Source: Burkholderia sp. Ac-20365
GTDB lineage: Bacteria > Pseudomonadota > Gammaproteobacteria > Burkholderiales > Burkholderiaceae
Direction: 5' to 3'
NCBI RefSeq assembly: GCF_017104715.1
Contig: NZ_JAAGPI010000038.1
Location: forward strand, 1 to 64,000
Length of the DNA stretch: 64,000 nt
Part shown: positions 20,132 through 29,687 of the stretch, piece by piece
How the letters are laid out: each line of letters opens with the position of its first letter
Position numbering within the stretch: position 1 is the stretch's first letter
The notes under the pieces: model-generated
The model's database searches: none
What the model was told of the DNA's origin: nothing
The model's input: the letters and a program-made list of their open reading frames with translations, nothing else
Program-made: the position numbers and the translations under genes

Positions 20132-22740
20132 CACGACACCTGCGCGGCCAGCGTATTCGCGTGGCTGAAATAGCGCGCGCTGATTTCATTCGCGGCGGCC
20201 GTCACGCTCATCGCGAGGCGGTCGCACAGTTCGATCAGCTCCGTGTACAGGCCCTCGCCGTCCGTCGTGCACAACTGCTCGAGCGACGGTAGCGTGCTCG
20301 CGTGCGGCAGCAGGTCGTTGAAACGCCGATGCCGCGTGCTGCCCGCCGCCATCGAAATATCGTCGAGCTTCGTGCACAGCCGCGAATAGACGCCGTACAG
20401 CCCGCGCGGATTGGTCGGCTCGATCACCAGCAGATCGAGCAGCGCGGGCACTTCGAGGCGCCCCGGATACAGCGAGCGATACGTCAGCGTGCTGTCGAAC
20501 AGTTGCAGCAGCAGATCGAACGCGGCGGGCGTTGCGAGCTGGCGCTGCGTCGCGACGACGCGCAGGATCGACGTCATCGTCCACACGCGTTCGATGTGCC
20601 GGCCCGCGAACATCAGCCGCCACGCTTCGTCGCGTGTCATACGGTCGCCCTGCGCGCCGCTGATCGCCGCGAGCTGCGTGGAAAGATGCTCGAGCGCGTT
20701 CATCAGCGACACGCGGTTATACCGCGCCTTGCCGCGCGACGAGGCCTTCGACGCAACCGCAGCCGCAGGCGTCAGTTCATGCAGCGCGTCGCGGAAGTCG
20801 TTACGCGCAGCGAGAATGATGCGCCAGTGATCGTTCGAAAGGCGGCCGCGAATCTCGCCGCTCGCGCGCGCCTGGCTCGCGAGATTCTGGCCGATACCGT
20901 ACGCGCCCGTGTTTTCGTGAAGATTCGCGACCAGCGTGCGCTCGAATGCCTGCAGCGATTGCCCTGCCACGATGTCACCCGTTTGCACGAGACCGAACTG
21001 CAGCGCGAGTTCGGCAAGCGTCGCGAACATCGTGTCCGCGCCGTTGCTTTCCAGCGAGCCGAGAATCAGCCGCAACAGCCGCACGTTGTTTTCCGCGCGT
21101 TCGCCGTAGCGCCCGCTCCAGAAGAGATTTTCCGCAGCGCGGCTCGACACCGTGCGATGCTTGCGTGCGAGGTCGGCGGGTTTCAAAGGCGAAGGCAGCA
21201 GCGTAAACGACGAATTCGGATGGCTCGACAGCACCCAGGTATCGACGCTGCTGCCGCCGAACTGCATCGACACCGACGTCTGCCGTTCCGCCGCGAGGCG
21301 CGTGAAACCGCCCGGCAGCACGTGCCAGCTGCCGTTCGTATCGGCGACGGCGATCGCGCGGATCACGCACGGCCGGCTGCCGAGCGTGCCGTCTTCGTAG
21401 CGCGGCGTGCATGAATACGGCAGCGGTTGCTGGATCGTGAAGGCATCGGGCGAACGCTCGATGCGCGCTTTCCACGCATCCAGCCGCTGTACACCCTGCG
21501 AGATGCCTGGCGGCCCATCCGGCGTGCGCGCAGGCCACGTCGGTTGCAGGAAGGCCTCTTCCATGTTCGTGAACGCATGCTCGCGCGCGGCCTCTTCGCC
21601 GCACCACCAGGTCGACACGCCATTGAGCAGCAGCGGTTCGTCCAGCAACGTTTGCGCGATACCGGGCAAAAAACCGTGCATCGCCGGCGATTCGACAAAG
21701 CCCGAACCCGGCACATTCGACACGATCACATTGCCCGCGCGCATCACCTGCAACAGACCCGGCACGCCGATCGTCGAATCCGCGCGCAGCTCGACGGGGT
21801 CGCAGAACGCGTCGTCGAGCCGCCGCACCACGACATGCACGCGCTCCAGACCTGTGAGCGTCTTCAGATACAGCATGTCGTTGCGCACCGTCAGGTCTTT
21901 GCCTTCGACGAGCGTCACGCCCAGATAACGCGCCAGAAACGCGTGTTCGAAATAGGTCTCGGCAAACGGCCCCGGCGTGAGCAGCGCGATATGCGGCGCG
22001 CTGTCCGAGCGGCTGTCGCGCATCGTCGCGCGCGCGGCTTCGGCGAGCGTCGCGATCAGCGTCGAGAAGGTCGGCGCGAGCCGGCTCACGCGCATTTCGC
22101 GGAATGCATCGGCGAATACGCTCGACACGATCATGCGGTTTTCGAGCGCATAACCAAGTCCCGATGGCACTTCCGTGCGATGCGAGACGACCGTCCACTC
22201 GCCGTTCGGCGCGCGCGCCAGATCGACGCCGACCACCTGCAGGAACTGCCCGCCCGGCGGAACAAAACCCTTCACAGCGCGCAGATAACCCGGATGCCCA
22301 TAAACCAGCGCAGGCGGCAACTTGCTGTGCGACAACAGCTTCTGCGGACCATACACATCGGCGACGATTGCGTTGAGTAGCTGCGCGCGCTGCTGCACGC
22401 CGCGCTCGATATGCGCCCACTCCTCCTCGCCGATGATGAACGGCAGCAGATCGAGCGCCCACGGACGCGGCTCGCCCTTGTCGGCATACACGTTGTACGT
22501 GATGTCGTTGTCGCGCACCTGCTGCGCGATCGACGCCCGTCCCGGCTCCAGACCCGCGACACCATCCTCGCCGAGCAGTTCGAAAAAGCGCCGCCACGGG
22601 GCGTGCAGCAGCCCCGAAGCGTCGCGCAGTTCGTCCCAGTGGCCTTCGCGCACGTCCAGCAACGGCATCGTGCGCAGCAGCGCCAGCGCGTCGGGATGGC
22701 CGGCTGCCGCTTCGAACGGAAAGGTCGATTGAAAGGCCAA
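20131..22740 (-). CDS. circularly permuted ATP-grasp type 2 / alpha-E fusion protein
   Basis: This is an 869-residue two-domain protein. Residues about 60-480 match the circularly permuted ATP-grasp family (DUF404/407; NDITYNVYADKGEPRPWALD, VVGVDLARAPNGEWTVVSHRTEVPSG without its last residues, and RRLDDAFCDPVELR). Residues about 540-860 match the all-helical alpha-E domain (DUF403), starting SRAAENLFWSGRYGERAEN. Such ATP-grasp proteins are predicted amide-bond ligases. In many genomes the two domains are separate adjacent genes; here they form one polypeptide. It sits between two transglutaminase genes, 45 bp after DUF2126 and overlapping the downstream gene. Confidence 0.85.
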   Translation of the reverse strand: MAFQSTFPFEAAAGHPDALALLRTMPLLDVREGHWDELRDASGLLHAPWRRFFELLGEDGVAGLEPGRASIAQQVRDNDITYNVYADKGEPRPWALDLLPFIIGEEEWAHIERGVQQRAQLLNAIVADVYGPQKLLSHSKLPPALVYGHPGYLRAVKGFVPPGGQFLQVVGVDLARAPNGEWTVVSHRTEVPSGLGYALENRMIVSSVFADAFREMRVSRLAPTFSTLIATLAEAARATMRDSRSDSAPHIALLTPGPFAETYFEHAFLARYLGVTLVEGKDLTVRNDMLYLKTLTGLERVHVVVRRLDDAFCDPVELRADSTIGVPGLLQVMRAGNVIVSNVPGSGFVESPAMHGFLPGIAQTLLDEPLLLNGVSTWWCGEEAAREHAFTNMEEAFLQPTWPARTPDGPPGISQGVQRLDAWKARIERSPDAFTIQQPLPYSCTPRYEDGTLGSRPCVIRAIAVADTNGSWHVLPGGFTRLAAERQTSVSMQFGGSSVDTWVLSSHPNSSFTLLPSPLKPADLARKHRTVSSRAAENLFWSGRYGERAENNVRLLRLILGSLESNGADTMFATLAELALQFGLVQTGDIVAGQSLQAFERTLVANLHENTGAYGIGQNLASQARASGEIRGRLSNDHWRIILAARNDFRDALHELTPAAAVASKASSRGKARYNRVSLMNALEHLSTQLAAISGAQGDRMTRDEAWRLMFAGRHIERVWTMTSILRVVATQRQLATPAAFDLLLQLFDSTLTYRSLYPGRLEVPALLDLLVIEPTNPRGLYGVYSRLCTKLDDISMAAGSTRHRRFNDLLPHASTLPSLEQLCTTDGEGLYTELIELCDRLAMSVTAAANEISARYFSHANTLAAQVS

Positions 22741-22785
22741 GATGTCGTCGCGAGTCTGTTGTTGTGAGCTTACGGTTGTAGCGGC

Positions 22786-25700
22786 TTACCAGTGCCGCAG
22801 ATCCAGCGTGAACGGAAACTCCAGGCTGCGCGGCGGCGCCTCGGCTACGAGCTGGCCTGGCGTGTGGCCCGTCGTGAAGAAGCGCGCGCGCCGCCGGCTT
22901 TCTGCTTCGTACGCGTTCACCGGGAAGGTCTGATAGTTGCGCCCGCCCGGATGAGCGACATGATACTGGCATCCGCCAATCGAGCGGCCCGTCCACGTAT
23001 CGACGACATCGAAGGTCAGCGGCGCGTGCACGCCTATCGTAGGATGCAGCGACGACGATTGCTCCCATGCGCGGAAACGCACGCCCGCCACGAATTCGCT
23101 GATACGGCCCGTCGGCTGCAGCGGCAAGGTCACGCCATTGACGCTCACGCGGTGCCGATTGTCGTTCAGACCGAGCACCTTCACTTCGAGCCGTTCCACC
23201 GACGAATCGACATATCGCACCGTGCCGCCCGCCGCGCCCTCTTCGCCCATCACGTGCCATGGTTCCAGCGCGCCGTTGATCATCAGCGACAAACCATTCG
23301 CGTGCATCTCGCCGATCGCCGGGAAGCGGAACGCGAAATGCGGCGCAAACCATTCGTTCTCGAACGCGTAACCTGCTTCGCGCAGATCGGCGAGCACATC
23401 GTCGAAATCCATCTGCACGAAGGTGCCGAGCAGGAAACGGTCGTGCAACTCCGTGCCCCAGCGCGTGAGGCGTTGCGTATACGGCGTTTCCCAGAACTTC
23501 GCGACCAGCGCGCGCAGCAGCAATTGCTGCACCAGACTCATACGCGCGTGCGGCGGCATTTCGAAGCCGCGCAGTTCGAGCAGGCCGAGGCGCCCGGTCG
23601 GACCATCGGGCGAATAAAGCTTGTCGATACAGAATTCGGCGCGGTGCGTGTTGCCCGTCACGTCGATCAGGATGTTGCGCAGCGCGCGGTCGATCAGCCA
23701 CGGCGGCACAGCCGCACTGTCACGACCGCCGAGCAGATCGACCTGTTTTTGCAGTTCGGCGAACGCCAGTTCGAGTTCGTGGACCTGGTCGTTGCGCGCC
23801 TCGTCGACGCGCGGCGCCTGGCTCGTCGGCCCGATGAAAAGACCCGAGAACAGATACGACAGCGACGGATGGTTGAGCCAGTACGCAACGAGGCTTGCGA
23901 GCAGATCGGGGCGTCGCAGGAACGGGCTGTCGGCCGGCGTCGCGCCGCCGAGCACGAAGTGGTTGCCGCCGCCCGTGCCTGCGTGGCGCCCGTCGAGCAT
24001 GAACTTCTCGGTGCTCAGATACGTCTCGTGCGCCGCGTTGTACAGGAACTCAGTGTGGTCGACGAGCTGATCCCAGTTCTTCGCCGGATGGATGTTGACT
24101 TCGATCACGCCGGGGTCGGGCGTCACCTGCAGCACGTGCAGGCGCGGATCGCGCGGCGGCGGATAGCCTTCGATCACCACCTGCATTTTCAGCTCCGCGG
24201 CCGTGGCTTCGACGGCGGCGAGCAGATCCAGGTAGTCGTCAATTTCGGTGAGCGGCGGCATGAAAACATGCAGCAGCGCGCGGCCGTCGCCCAGTGCGTC
24301 GGCTTCCACCTTCGGCCCGGCAGCGCGCGCCGGATTGCGCGCCTCGACGCACACCGCCGTGCGGATCACCGATGACGCCGATTCGCCGCGTTCAGGGAAG
24401 CGGTCACCGGGTCTTGCGCTCGCGCCGGGGCCGGTGCCCGCAGCGCCGTGACCAGCGGGTCCGCCGCCAACATCGGCACCGCCCCGCGGGTCGTACGACA
24501 CGCCTTCGTACTGCATCCGCAATTGCGCCGACGTGCGCAGCGGCACGGGCTCCGCAAACGGATCGTGCGCATGCTGATACGGATAGTCTCCCTTCGAAAC
24601 CCACGGCAGCGAATCGAGCGGCAGACGCAAGCCCATCGGCGAATCGCCGGGAATCAGGTACATGCGCTCGTCGCGGAAGGACCACGCGCCGCTCGCCCAG
24701 CCCGGCCCGCCCGTAGACCGCGCCAACGGCAACACGTAGCCCGTCACGCCCGACAGCCCGGCGTCGAACACGCGGCGCAGCCGCACGCGCTCCATTTCGT
24801 CGTCGAGACGCGAATCGAACGGATCGACGTTGACGGGCAGGCGGCGCTCGCGCCACAGGTAGTACCACGTGTCCTCATAGCCCGCCTGCGCATTCCCGCC
24901 GTCGACGGAAAGCTTGTCGGCGAGCCGCGTGATGAAGCGCTGCGCATCGTCGGAGGTATAGCTGCCGGGGCTGCGCTCGTCGGCGAATAGCGACGGGTCG
25001 TGCCAGCACGGCTCGCCGTCCGCGCGCCAGTACAGCGACAACGCCCAGCGCGGCAACTGCTCGCCCGGATACCACTTGCCCTGGCCGATGTGCAGGAAAC
25101 CGTTCGCGCCGTATTCGGCGCGCAGCTTGTCCATCAGTCCGACGGCGTAGCCGCGCTTGGTCGGGCCGAGCGCGTCGGTGTTCCATTCGGCGGCGTCGCG
25201 GTCGCGCACCGCCACGAAAGTCGGCTCGCCGCCCATCGTCAGGCGCACGTCCATTGCGTCGAGCTTGCTGTCCACCTGCGCGCCCATCGTCAGCACGCGG
25301 TCCCACGCGGCTTCCGTGTACGGCTTGGTCACGCGCGGCGTTTCGAGCACGCGGGTGATCGACATCGCGTGATCGAACTCGACTTCGGATTGGTCGACGG
25401 CGCCCGAAATCGGCGCGGCGCTGCCCGGCTCCGGCGTGCATGCGACGGGAATGTGTCCTTCGCCCGCCAGCAGCCCGGAAGTCGGGTCGAAGCCGATCCA
25501 GCCCGCGCCGGGCAGGAACACTTCGCACCATGCGTGCAGGTCGGTGAAATCGTATTCGGTGCCGCTCGGGCCATCGAGCGACTTGGTATCGGGCGCGAGC
25601 TGCAGCAGATAGCCCGACACGAAACGTGCCGCGAGGCCAAGCTGGCGCAGCGTTTCGACCAGCAGCCAGCCGGAATCGCGGCACGAACCCGACGCGTTGA

Positions 25701-26220
25701 CGAGCGTTTCCTCGGGCGTCTGCACGCCCGGCTCCATCCGGATCAGATAGCGGATGTCGCTCTGCAGGCGCTGGTTCAGCGCGACGAGGAAATCGGTGGT
25801 GGCCATCGGCGTCAGGTCGATGCTCGCGACGAACTCCGCAAAACGCGGTGTCATCTCGCGCTTCACCATGTACGGCGCAAGCTCGGCGGCCAGTTCGGGC
25901 GCGTAATCGAACGGAAACTGCTCGGCGGCCGGTTCGAGGAAGAAATCGAACGGGTTGTAGACGGCCATTTCCGCGACCAGATCGACCGTGATCTTGAACT
26001 CGGGCGTGCGCTCGGGAAACACGAGCCGCGCCTGATAGTTCGCGAAGGCGTCCTGCTGCCAGTTGATGAAGTGCTCTTCCGGTTCGACGCGCATCGAGTA
26101 CGACAGGATCGGCGTGCGGCAATGCGGCGCCGGGCGCAGACGCACGACCTGCGGCGACAATCCGACGAGACGGTCATAACGGTAATGCGTGACATGGTTC
26201 AGCGCGACACGTATGGACAC
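22786..26220 (-). CDS. large transglutaminase / DUF2126 protein
   Basis: This 1144-residue protein begins with a transglutaminase module: N-terminal beta domain, then core with Cys180 (NASGSCRDSGW), His229 (DLHAWCEV) and Asp245 (GFDPTSG). The long C-terminal DUF2126 region has conserved runs (LTMGGEPTFVAVRDRDAAEW; HVLQVTPDPGVIEVNIHPA; LGGATPADSPFLRRPDLL) that resemble a glutamate-ligase or amidoligase-like fold in published domain analyses of this family. The start is GTG at 26220, chosen because AGGAG lies 8 bp upstream; the open frame extends further without a site. It is the first gene of the three-gene cluster and divergent from a metallopeptidase. Confidence 0.85.
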   Translation of the reverse strand: MSIRVALNHVTHYRYDRLVGLSPQVVRLRPAPHCRTPILSYSMRVEPEEHFINWQQDAFANYQARLVFPERTPEFKITVDLVAEMAVYNPFDFFLEPAAEQFPFDYAPELAAELAPYMVKREMTPRFAEFVASIDLTPMATTDFLVALNQRLQSDIRYLIRMEPGVQTPEETLVNASGSCRDSGWLLVETLRQLGLAARFVSGYLLQLAPDTKSLDGPSGTEYDFTDLHAWCEVFLPGAGWIGFDPTSGLLAGEGHIPVACTPEPGSAAPISGAVDQSEVEFDHAMSITRVLETPRVTKPYTEAAWDRVLTMGAQVDSKLDAMDVRLTMGGEPTFVAVRDRDAAEWNTDALGPTKRGYAVGLMDKLRAEYGANGFLHIGQGKWYPGEQLPRWALSLYWRADGEPCWHDPSLFADERSPGSYTSDDAQRFITRLADKLSVDGGNAQAGYEDTWYYLWRERRLPVNVDPFDSRLDDEMERVRLRRVFDAGLSGVTGYVLPLARSTGGPGWASGAWSFRDERMYLIPGDSPMGLRLPLDSLPWVSKGDYPYQHAHDPFAEPVPLRTSAQLRMQYEGVSYDPRGGADVGGGPAGHGAAGTGPGASARPGDRFPERGESASSVIRTAVCVEARNPARAAGPKVEADALGDGRALLHVFMPPLTEIDDYLDLLAAVEATAAELKMQVVIEGYPPPRDPRLHVLQVTPDPGVIEVNIHPAKNWDQLVDHTEFLYNAAHETYLSTEKFMLDGRHAGTGGGNHFVLGGATPADSPFLRRPDLLASLVAYWLNHPSLSYLFSGLFIGPTSQAPRVDEARNDQVHELELAFAELQKQVDLLGGRDSAAVPPWLIDRALRNILIDVTGNTHRAEFCIDKLYSPDGPTGRLGLLELRGFEMPPHARMSLVQQLLLRALVAKFWETPYTQRLTRWGTELHDRFLLGTFVQMDFDDVLADLREAGYAFENEWFAPHFAFRFPAIGEMHANGLSLMINGALEPWHVMGEEGAAGGTVRYVDSSVERLEVKVLGLNDNRHRVSVNGVTLPLQPTGRISEFVAGVRFRAWEQSSSLHPTIGVHAPLTFDVVDTWTGRSIGGCQYHVAHPGGRNYQTFPVNAYEAESRRRARFFTTGHTPGQLVAEAPPRSLEFPFTLDLRHW

Positions 26221-26585
26221 TCCGGGACTCCTGGTCGGAAAAAGCCGATAAAGGGGCAGACGCGAAAAGCAAGCTTTATGCCGTTGAGATGAAAAGCGTT
26301 GCCGGTGCTGCAATCGAATCTATCGCATTGTCACGTCTTGCCTTCATGCTTCGAATCGCGAAGCACGCTGGACACTCGACAACCCGCACGCACCAAAGCG
26401 GAGCATCGCGCGAGGCGTGCGCGCACGCAATGTGCGCAAGACCAGCGACGTTATACCCGTGCGGCATGAAGATTGCGCGTACGCTCGCGCGCGTCCTTAT
26501 GCGTATCTGCTTGCTTCGTGCGGCGCGCGCACGGCCGCGAACCGGTCATTCCTCAACGGCAAAACGACACAAACGGATTGAAGCG
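26221..26585. other. 365-bp divergent intergenic region
   Basis: This separates the GTG start of the DUF2126 gene from the metallopeptidase ATG. An open frame continues upstream of the metallopeptidase across most of it but begins inside this region without a ribosome site, and its protein looks like non-coding translation. It should contain both divergent promoters. No clear operator palindrome was found. Confidence 0.4.
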
Positions 26586-27653
26586 ATGAAAGCCTTCCAT
26601 TGCAACCGATGCGACCAGCGTGTGTTTTTCGAAAACGTGCTGTGCGAGCGCTGCGAGGCGTTGCTCGGCTACGTGCCCGAACTACGCGAGATCAGCGCTT
26701 TCGAAGCTGCGGGCGAGGGCCAGTGGCGCAGCCTGCATCCCGACGCGCAAGGCAAGCTGTACCGTCAATGCCATAACTACGCGGTCGAGAACGTCTGCAA
26801 CTGGATGCTGCCCGCCGACGATCCCGAAACGCTGTGCCGCTCGTGCCGCCTCACGCATACCATTCCGAACCTCACGGAAGCGAACAACAACCGGCTTTAC
26901 TGGTACCGGCTGGAGACGGCCAAACGCCGCCTGCTCTACACGCTCGACGCACTCGGTCTCGCCATCGAATCGCGTCACGCGGACCCCGAAAACGGCCTCG
27001 AATTCGAATTCCTCGAAAACACGGAAGACGGCGAACCGGTGATGACGGGCCACGACAACGGCCGGATCACGCTGAACATCGCCGAGGCCGACGATGCGCA
27101 CCGCGAAAAAGTCCGCACCGATATGCGCGAGCCGTACCGGACGCTGCTTGGGCATTTCCGGCACGAGTCGGGGCATTACTACTTCGAGAAGCTGATTGCG
27201 GGCACGCGCTGGCTCGAGCCATACCGCGCGCTTTTCGGCGACGAACAGGCCGACTATGGCGAGGCGCTCGACAAGTACTATCGCGACGGCGCGCCCGCCG
27301 ACTGGGAAAACAGCTACATCAGCGCATACGCGACGATGCATCCGTGGGAAGACTGGGCGGAGACGTGGGCGCACTATCTGCTGATTGTCGATGTGCTGGA
27401 TACGTCGACAGCTTATGGGCTCGCGCTCCTGCCGCCCGCGCCGAACGAGCCGCGCCTGACCGACCAGACGCCCGTCGAGGAAGCCAGCTTCGATAACCTG
27501 ATGAAGCGCTGGTATCCGCTGACGGACGCGCTGAACAGCCTGAACCGCAGCCTCGGCATGCCGGACGGCTATCCGTTCACGCTGGCGCCGCCCGTCGTCG
27601 ACAAGCTGCGCTTCGTGCATCGCGTGATTGCGCAGGCGTCGACGCGCAGCTAG
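26586..27653 (+). CDS. putative zinc metallopeptidase with N-terminal zinc ribbon
   Basis: This is a 355-residue protein. The N terminus carries paired cysteines (C6xxC9 and C20xxC23, FHCNRCDQ and LCERCEA) that look like a treble-clef zinc ribbon, with further cysteines at 62, 71, 84 and 87. A gluzincin-type active site HESGH is at residues 193-197 (GHFRHESGHYYFEKL), with acidic residues downstream (ISAYATMHPWEDWAETWAHY) that could supply the third ligand. It resembles the family annotated putative zinc-binding metallopeptidase. ATG 26586 starts exactly before the zinc ribbon. It is divergent from the ATP-grasp/transglutaminase cluster and may process its product; that link is inference. Confidence 0.8.
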   Translation: MKAFHCNRCDQRVFFENVLCERCEALLGYVPELREISAFEAAGEGQWRSLHPDAQGKLYRQCHNYAVENVCNWMLPADDPETLCRSCRLTHTIPNLTEANNNRLYWYRLETAKRRLLYTLDALGLAIESRHADPENGLEFEFLENTEDGEPVMTGHDNGRITLNIAEADDAHREKVRTDMREPYRTLLGHFRHESGHYYFEKLIAGTRWLEPYRALFGDEQADYGEALDKYYRDGAPADWENSYISAYATMHPWEDWAETWAHYLLIVDVLDTSTAYGLALLPPAPNEPRLTDQTPVEEASFDNLMKRWYPLTDALNSLNRSLGMPDGYPFTLAPPVVDKLRFVHRVIAQASTRS

Positions 27654-27662
27654 CGCGCATTG

Positions 27663-27683
27663 CGCGCCCGCCGTGAAGGCGCG
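27663..27683. terminator. short hairpin between converging genes
   Basis: A CGCGCC/GGCGCG stem with a 9-nt loop occupies the 30-bp gap between the stop codons of the metallopeptidase and the phasin. It is followed on the plus strand by TTACTTCTTC. This is a weak candidate for a shared terminator. Confidence 0.35.
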
Positions 27684-28103
27684 TTACTTCTTCTGTAGCA
27701 GCGTCTTCAGCTCTTCGACGTTTTCTTCGACGCGCTTGGCGATCACCGCGTACGAATCCGCCTGCGTGCGATACGCGGCCTGCGTCAGCTGCTGCATATC
27801 CGCAAGCGCCTTGTGCAGCGTCTGCTGGACCAGTTCCGCTGTCTGCGCCGACGGCACACCGCCCGCGGCTGCCTGCTTCTGCGCGACGTCCTGAAGTTCA
27901 GAGAGTGTCGAGCGCAACATTTCAGCCTGCTTCTGCGCGAGCGCCTGGATGCCCTGCACGGCCGTCTGATTGGCGGCGATCAGGGCCTCGACATCCTTGC
28001 GGCGCGCTTCCATCACGGCGGGCACATCGAATCCGGGCAGCTTGAACTGTTCGAACAGCTTGTTGAACTCGGCAAACGGATTGGCGGCGTCAAAGGGTTC
28101 CAT
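27684..28103 (-). CDS. phasin family protein
   Basis: This 139-residue, all-helical, lysine/alanine/glutamine-rich protein matches phasins that coat polyhydroxyalkanoate granules. It begins MEPFDAANPFAEFNKLFEQF and continues with the typical amphipathic pattern (MEARRKDVEALIAANQTAVQ). The ATG at 28103 follows GGAGATCGAGC; a longer in-frame start at 28178 lacks a site and adds an arginine-rich non-phasin tail. The gene stands alone on the minus strand, facing the metallopeptidase. PHB synthesis genes are not in the window. Confidence 0.85.
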   Translation of the reverse strand: MEPFDAANPFAEFNKLFEQFKLPGFDVPAVMEARRKDVEALIAANQTAVQGIQALAQKQAEMLRSTLSELQDVAQKQAAAGGVPSAQTAELVQQTLHKALADMQQLTQAAYRTQADSYAVIAKRVEENVEELKTLLQKK

Positions 28104-28452
28104 GCTCGATCTCCTCAAGGCGCGTCGTTGGTTAGGTATGTGCCGGGTGGCGTGGAGTGAGGCACATGGCACGATCATGCCCGTTAATGCGGCATTGCGC
28201 CAGCAAGCAACGCGGGCATCGACGGACGCAAGCGGCGCTTCAGCCCCAATTCATATCACGTCATGATGCAGTGCACATACGCCGGAAATGCGGGTTTTCC
28301 CTGTATTTGCAGGCCCCGGCGGACGCCCGCCAGCCGGGCGATGCGCCGGATTTATATCACGTTGGCATATATCCATGACGACAAGTTGTTGGCTTTCGGA
28401 TAGCTTTTCCCTTACCGTACGCCTGACTGTTTCCCCTCTTTAGAACAATATC
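28104..28452. other. 349-bp divergent intergenic region with a MarR-like half palindrome
   Basis: This lies between the phasin and HPP-CBS genes. ATATCACGT occurs twice (28253-28261 and 28354-28362). The first copy is part of TATCACGTCATGATG (28254-28268), a near match to the 5-5-5 palindrome in front of the MarR gene at 29688-29702. The ten bases ATTTATATCA also recur before both 28453 and 29735. No gene is seen. Confidence 0.4.
28254..28268. promoter_or_regulatory. imperfect TATCA-N5-TGATG palindrome
   Basis: TATCACGTCATGATG differs by one base in its arms from the perfect TATCA-N5-TGATA palindrome upstream of the MarR gene at 29735. It is a candidate second binding site for that regulator in the phasin/HPP promoter region. 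Confidence 0.35.
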
Positions 28453-29625
28453 TTGACCCGCTCCCTCTTTTTCCAGTGGCTGGCGCGCTTTTATCCGGCC
28501 GCGATGAACGTCAAATGGCCGGAGCGCATGCGTTCGGCGCTTGGCGCGCTGATCGGCATTGCCTTTACGGGCGGCAGCATGCATCTGCTGCTCGGACCGG
28601 CCGCCAACATTCCGCTGCTGGTCGCGCCGATGGGTGCGTCGGCCGTGCTGCTGTTTGCCGTGCCAGCCAGTCCGCTCGCGCAGCCGTGGTCGATCATCGG
28701 CGGGAATCTGGTGGCGGCGACGGTCGGCGTGACCTGCGCGATGTTAATCAGCGATCCCGTTGCAGCGGCGGCGCTTGCCGTGGGCGTATCGATCGCCGCG
28801 ATGTTCGCGCTGCGCTGCGTGCACCCGCCCTCAGGTGCCGTCGCGCTGACCGCTGCGATCGGCGGCCCGGCCATTCATGCGCTTGGCTACCGCTTCGTGC
28901 TCGAACCGATCCTGATCCAGTCGGCGGCGCTGCTCGGCGCGGCGCTCGTGTATCACGCGGTGACCGGCCACCGCTATCCGCACGCATCACGCGCCGCGCC
29001 CGCCGCGGCACCGCAAGCAACGCCATCCGGCAACGGCGTCACGCGCGCCGATCTCGAAGCCGTACTGAATCGTCGCGGCGAACTGCTCGACATCGATCCC
29101 GAAGACCTCGAAGCGCTGTTCCGCGAAACGCAGTTGCAAGCTTATGCGCGCACGTTCAGCGAACTGTCGTGCCGCGACGTGATGTCGTCGCCCGTCGTGA
29201 GCATTGCGCCCGATACCACGCTGCGCGCCGCAGCAGAACTGCTGCAGCGTCACGCGATCAAGGCGCTGCCTGTGGTCGACCGGCGCCAGCATGTGGTCGG
29301 CATCGTCACGCGCGCCGATCTCGCGAACAAGCCGAAAAGCGCGGACCTGCGGCTGATGGAAGCCTTGTCGGCGCGCCTTTTCAAACGCGATGCGGCACGC
29401 GGGCGACTTGCCAGCACGGTCATGACGACGCACGTGCGCACTGTCGCGACCAGCACGCCTATCGTCGAACTGGTGCCGCTTTTCGCCGACGACGGTCACC
29501 ATCACATTCCCGTGATCGACTCGCATGACAGGCTGGTCGGCATCATCACGCAGTCCGATCTGATTGCCGGTCTCTACCGTCAGACGCAGATGCAGGCTCA
29601 GGCGCAGCAGCGTCCTGCTGCCTGA
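28453..29625 (+). CDS. HPP-family membrane protein with two CBS domains
   Basis: This is a 390-residue protein. Residues about 25-170 form an HPP-family membrane domain with four or more hydrophobic segments and the family-naming HPP motif (RCVHPPSGAVALTAAIGG). Residues about 240-380 contain a CBS pair (DVMSSPVVSIAPDTTLRAAA; VMTTHVRTVATSTPIVELV), usually an adenine-nucleotide sensor. HPP proteins have been linked to nitrite or other anion transport in other organisms. The start is uncertain: TTG at 28453 preserves a family-like N terminus, but neither it nor ATG 28504 has a good ribosome site. It is followed by a strong hairpin. Confidence 0.82.
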   Translation: MTRSLFFQWLARFYPAAMNVKWPERMRSALGALIGIAFTGGSMHLLLGPAANIPLLVAPMGASAVLLFAVPASPLAQPWSIIGGNLVAATVGVTCAMLISDPVAAAALAVGVSIAAMFALRCVHPPSGAVALTAAIGGPAIHALGYRFVLEPILIQSAALLGAALVYHAVTGHRYPHASRAAPAAAPQATPSGNGVTRADLEAVLNRRGELLDIDPEDLEALFRETQLQAYARTFSELSCRDVMSSPVVSIAPDTTLRAAAELLQRHAIKALPVVDRRQHVVGIVTRADLANKPKSADLRLMEALSARLFKRDAARGRLASTVMTTHVRTVATSTPIVELVPLFADDGHHHIPVIDSHDRLVGIITQSDLIAGLYRQTQMQAQAQQRPAA

Positions 29626-29659
29626 ACGCGCGCCGAATCCACCGCATTAAAAATTCAGC

Positions 29660-29684
29660 ATGGCGATGCCCCGGGCATCGCCAT
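29660..29684 (+). terminator. terminator of the HPP-CBS gene
   Basis: A perfect 10-bp stem ATGGCGATGC/GCATCGCCAT with a 5-nt CCCGG loop begins 34 nt after the stop codon. It is preceded by an A-run and followed by a short T/A stretch. Confidence 0.6.
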
Positions 29685-29687
29685 TTA

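Noticed and set aside
20975..23701. 908-codon minus-strand ORF
   Set aside because: It overlaps the ATP-grasp and DUF2126 genes in another frame and has Arg/Ala-rich composition with no domain.
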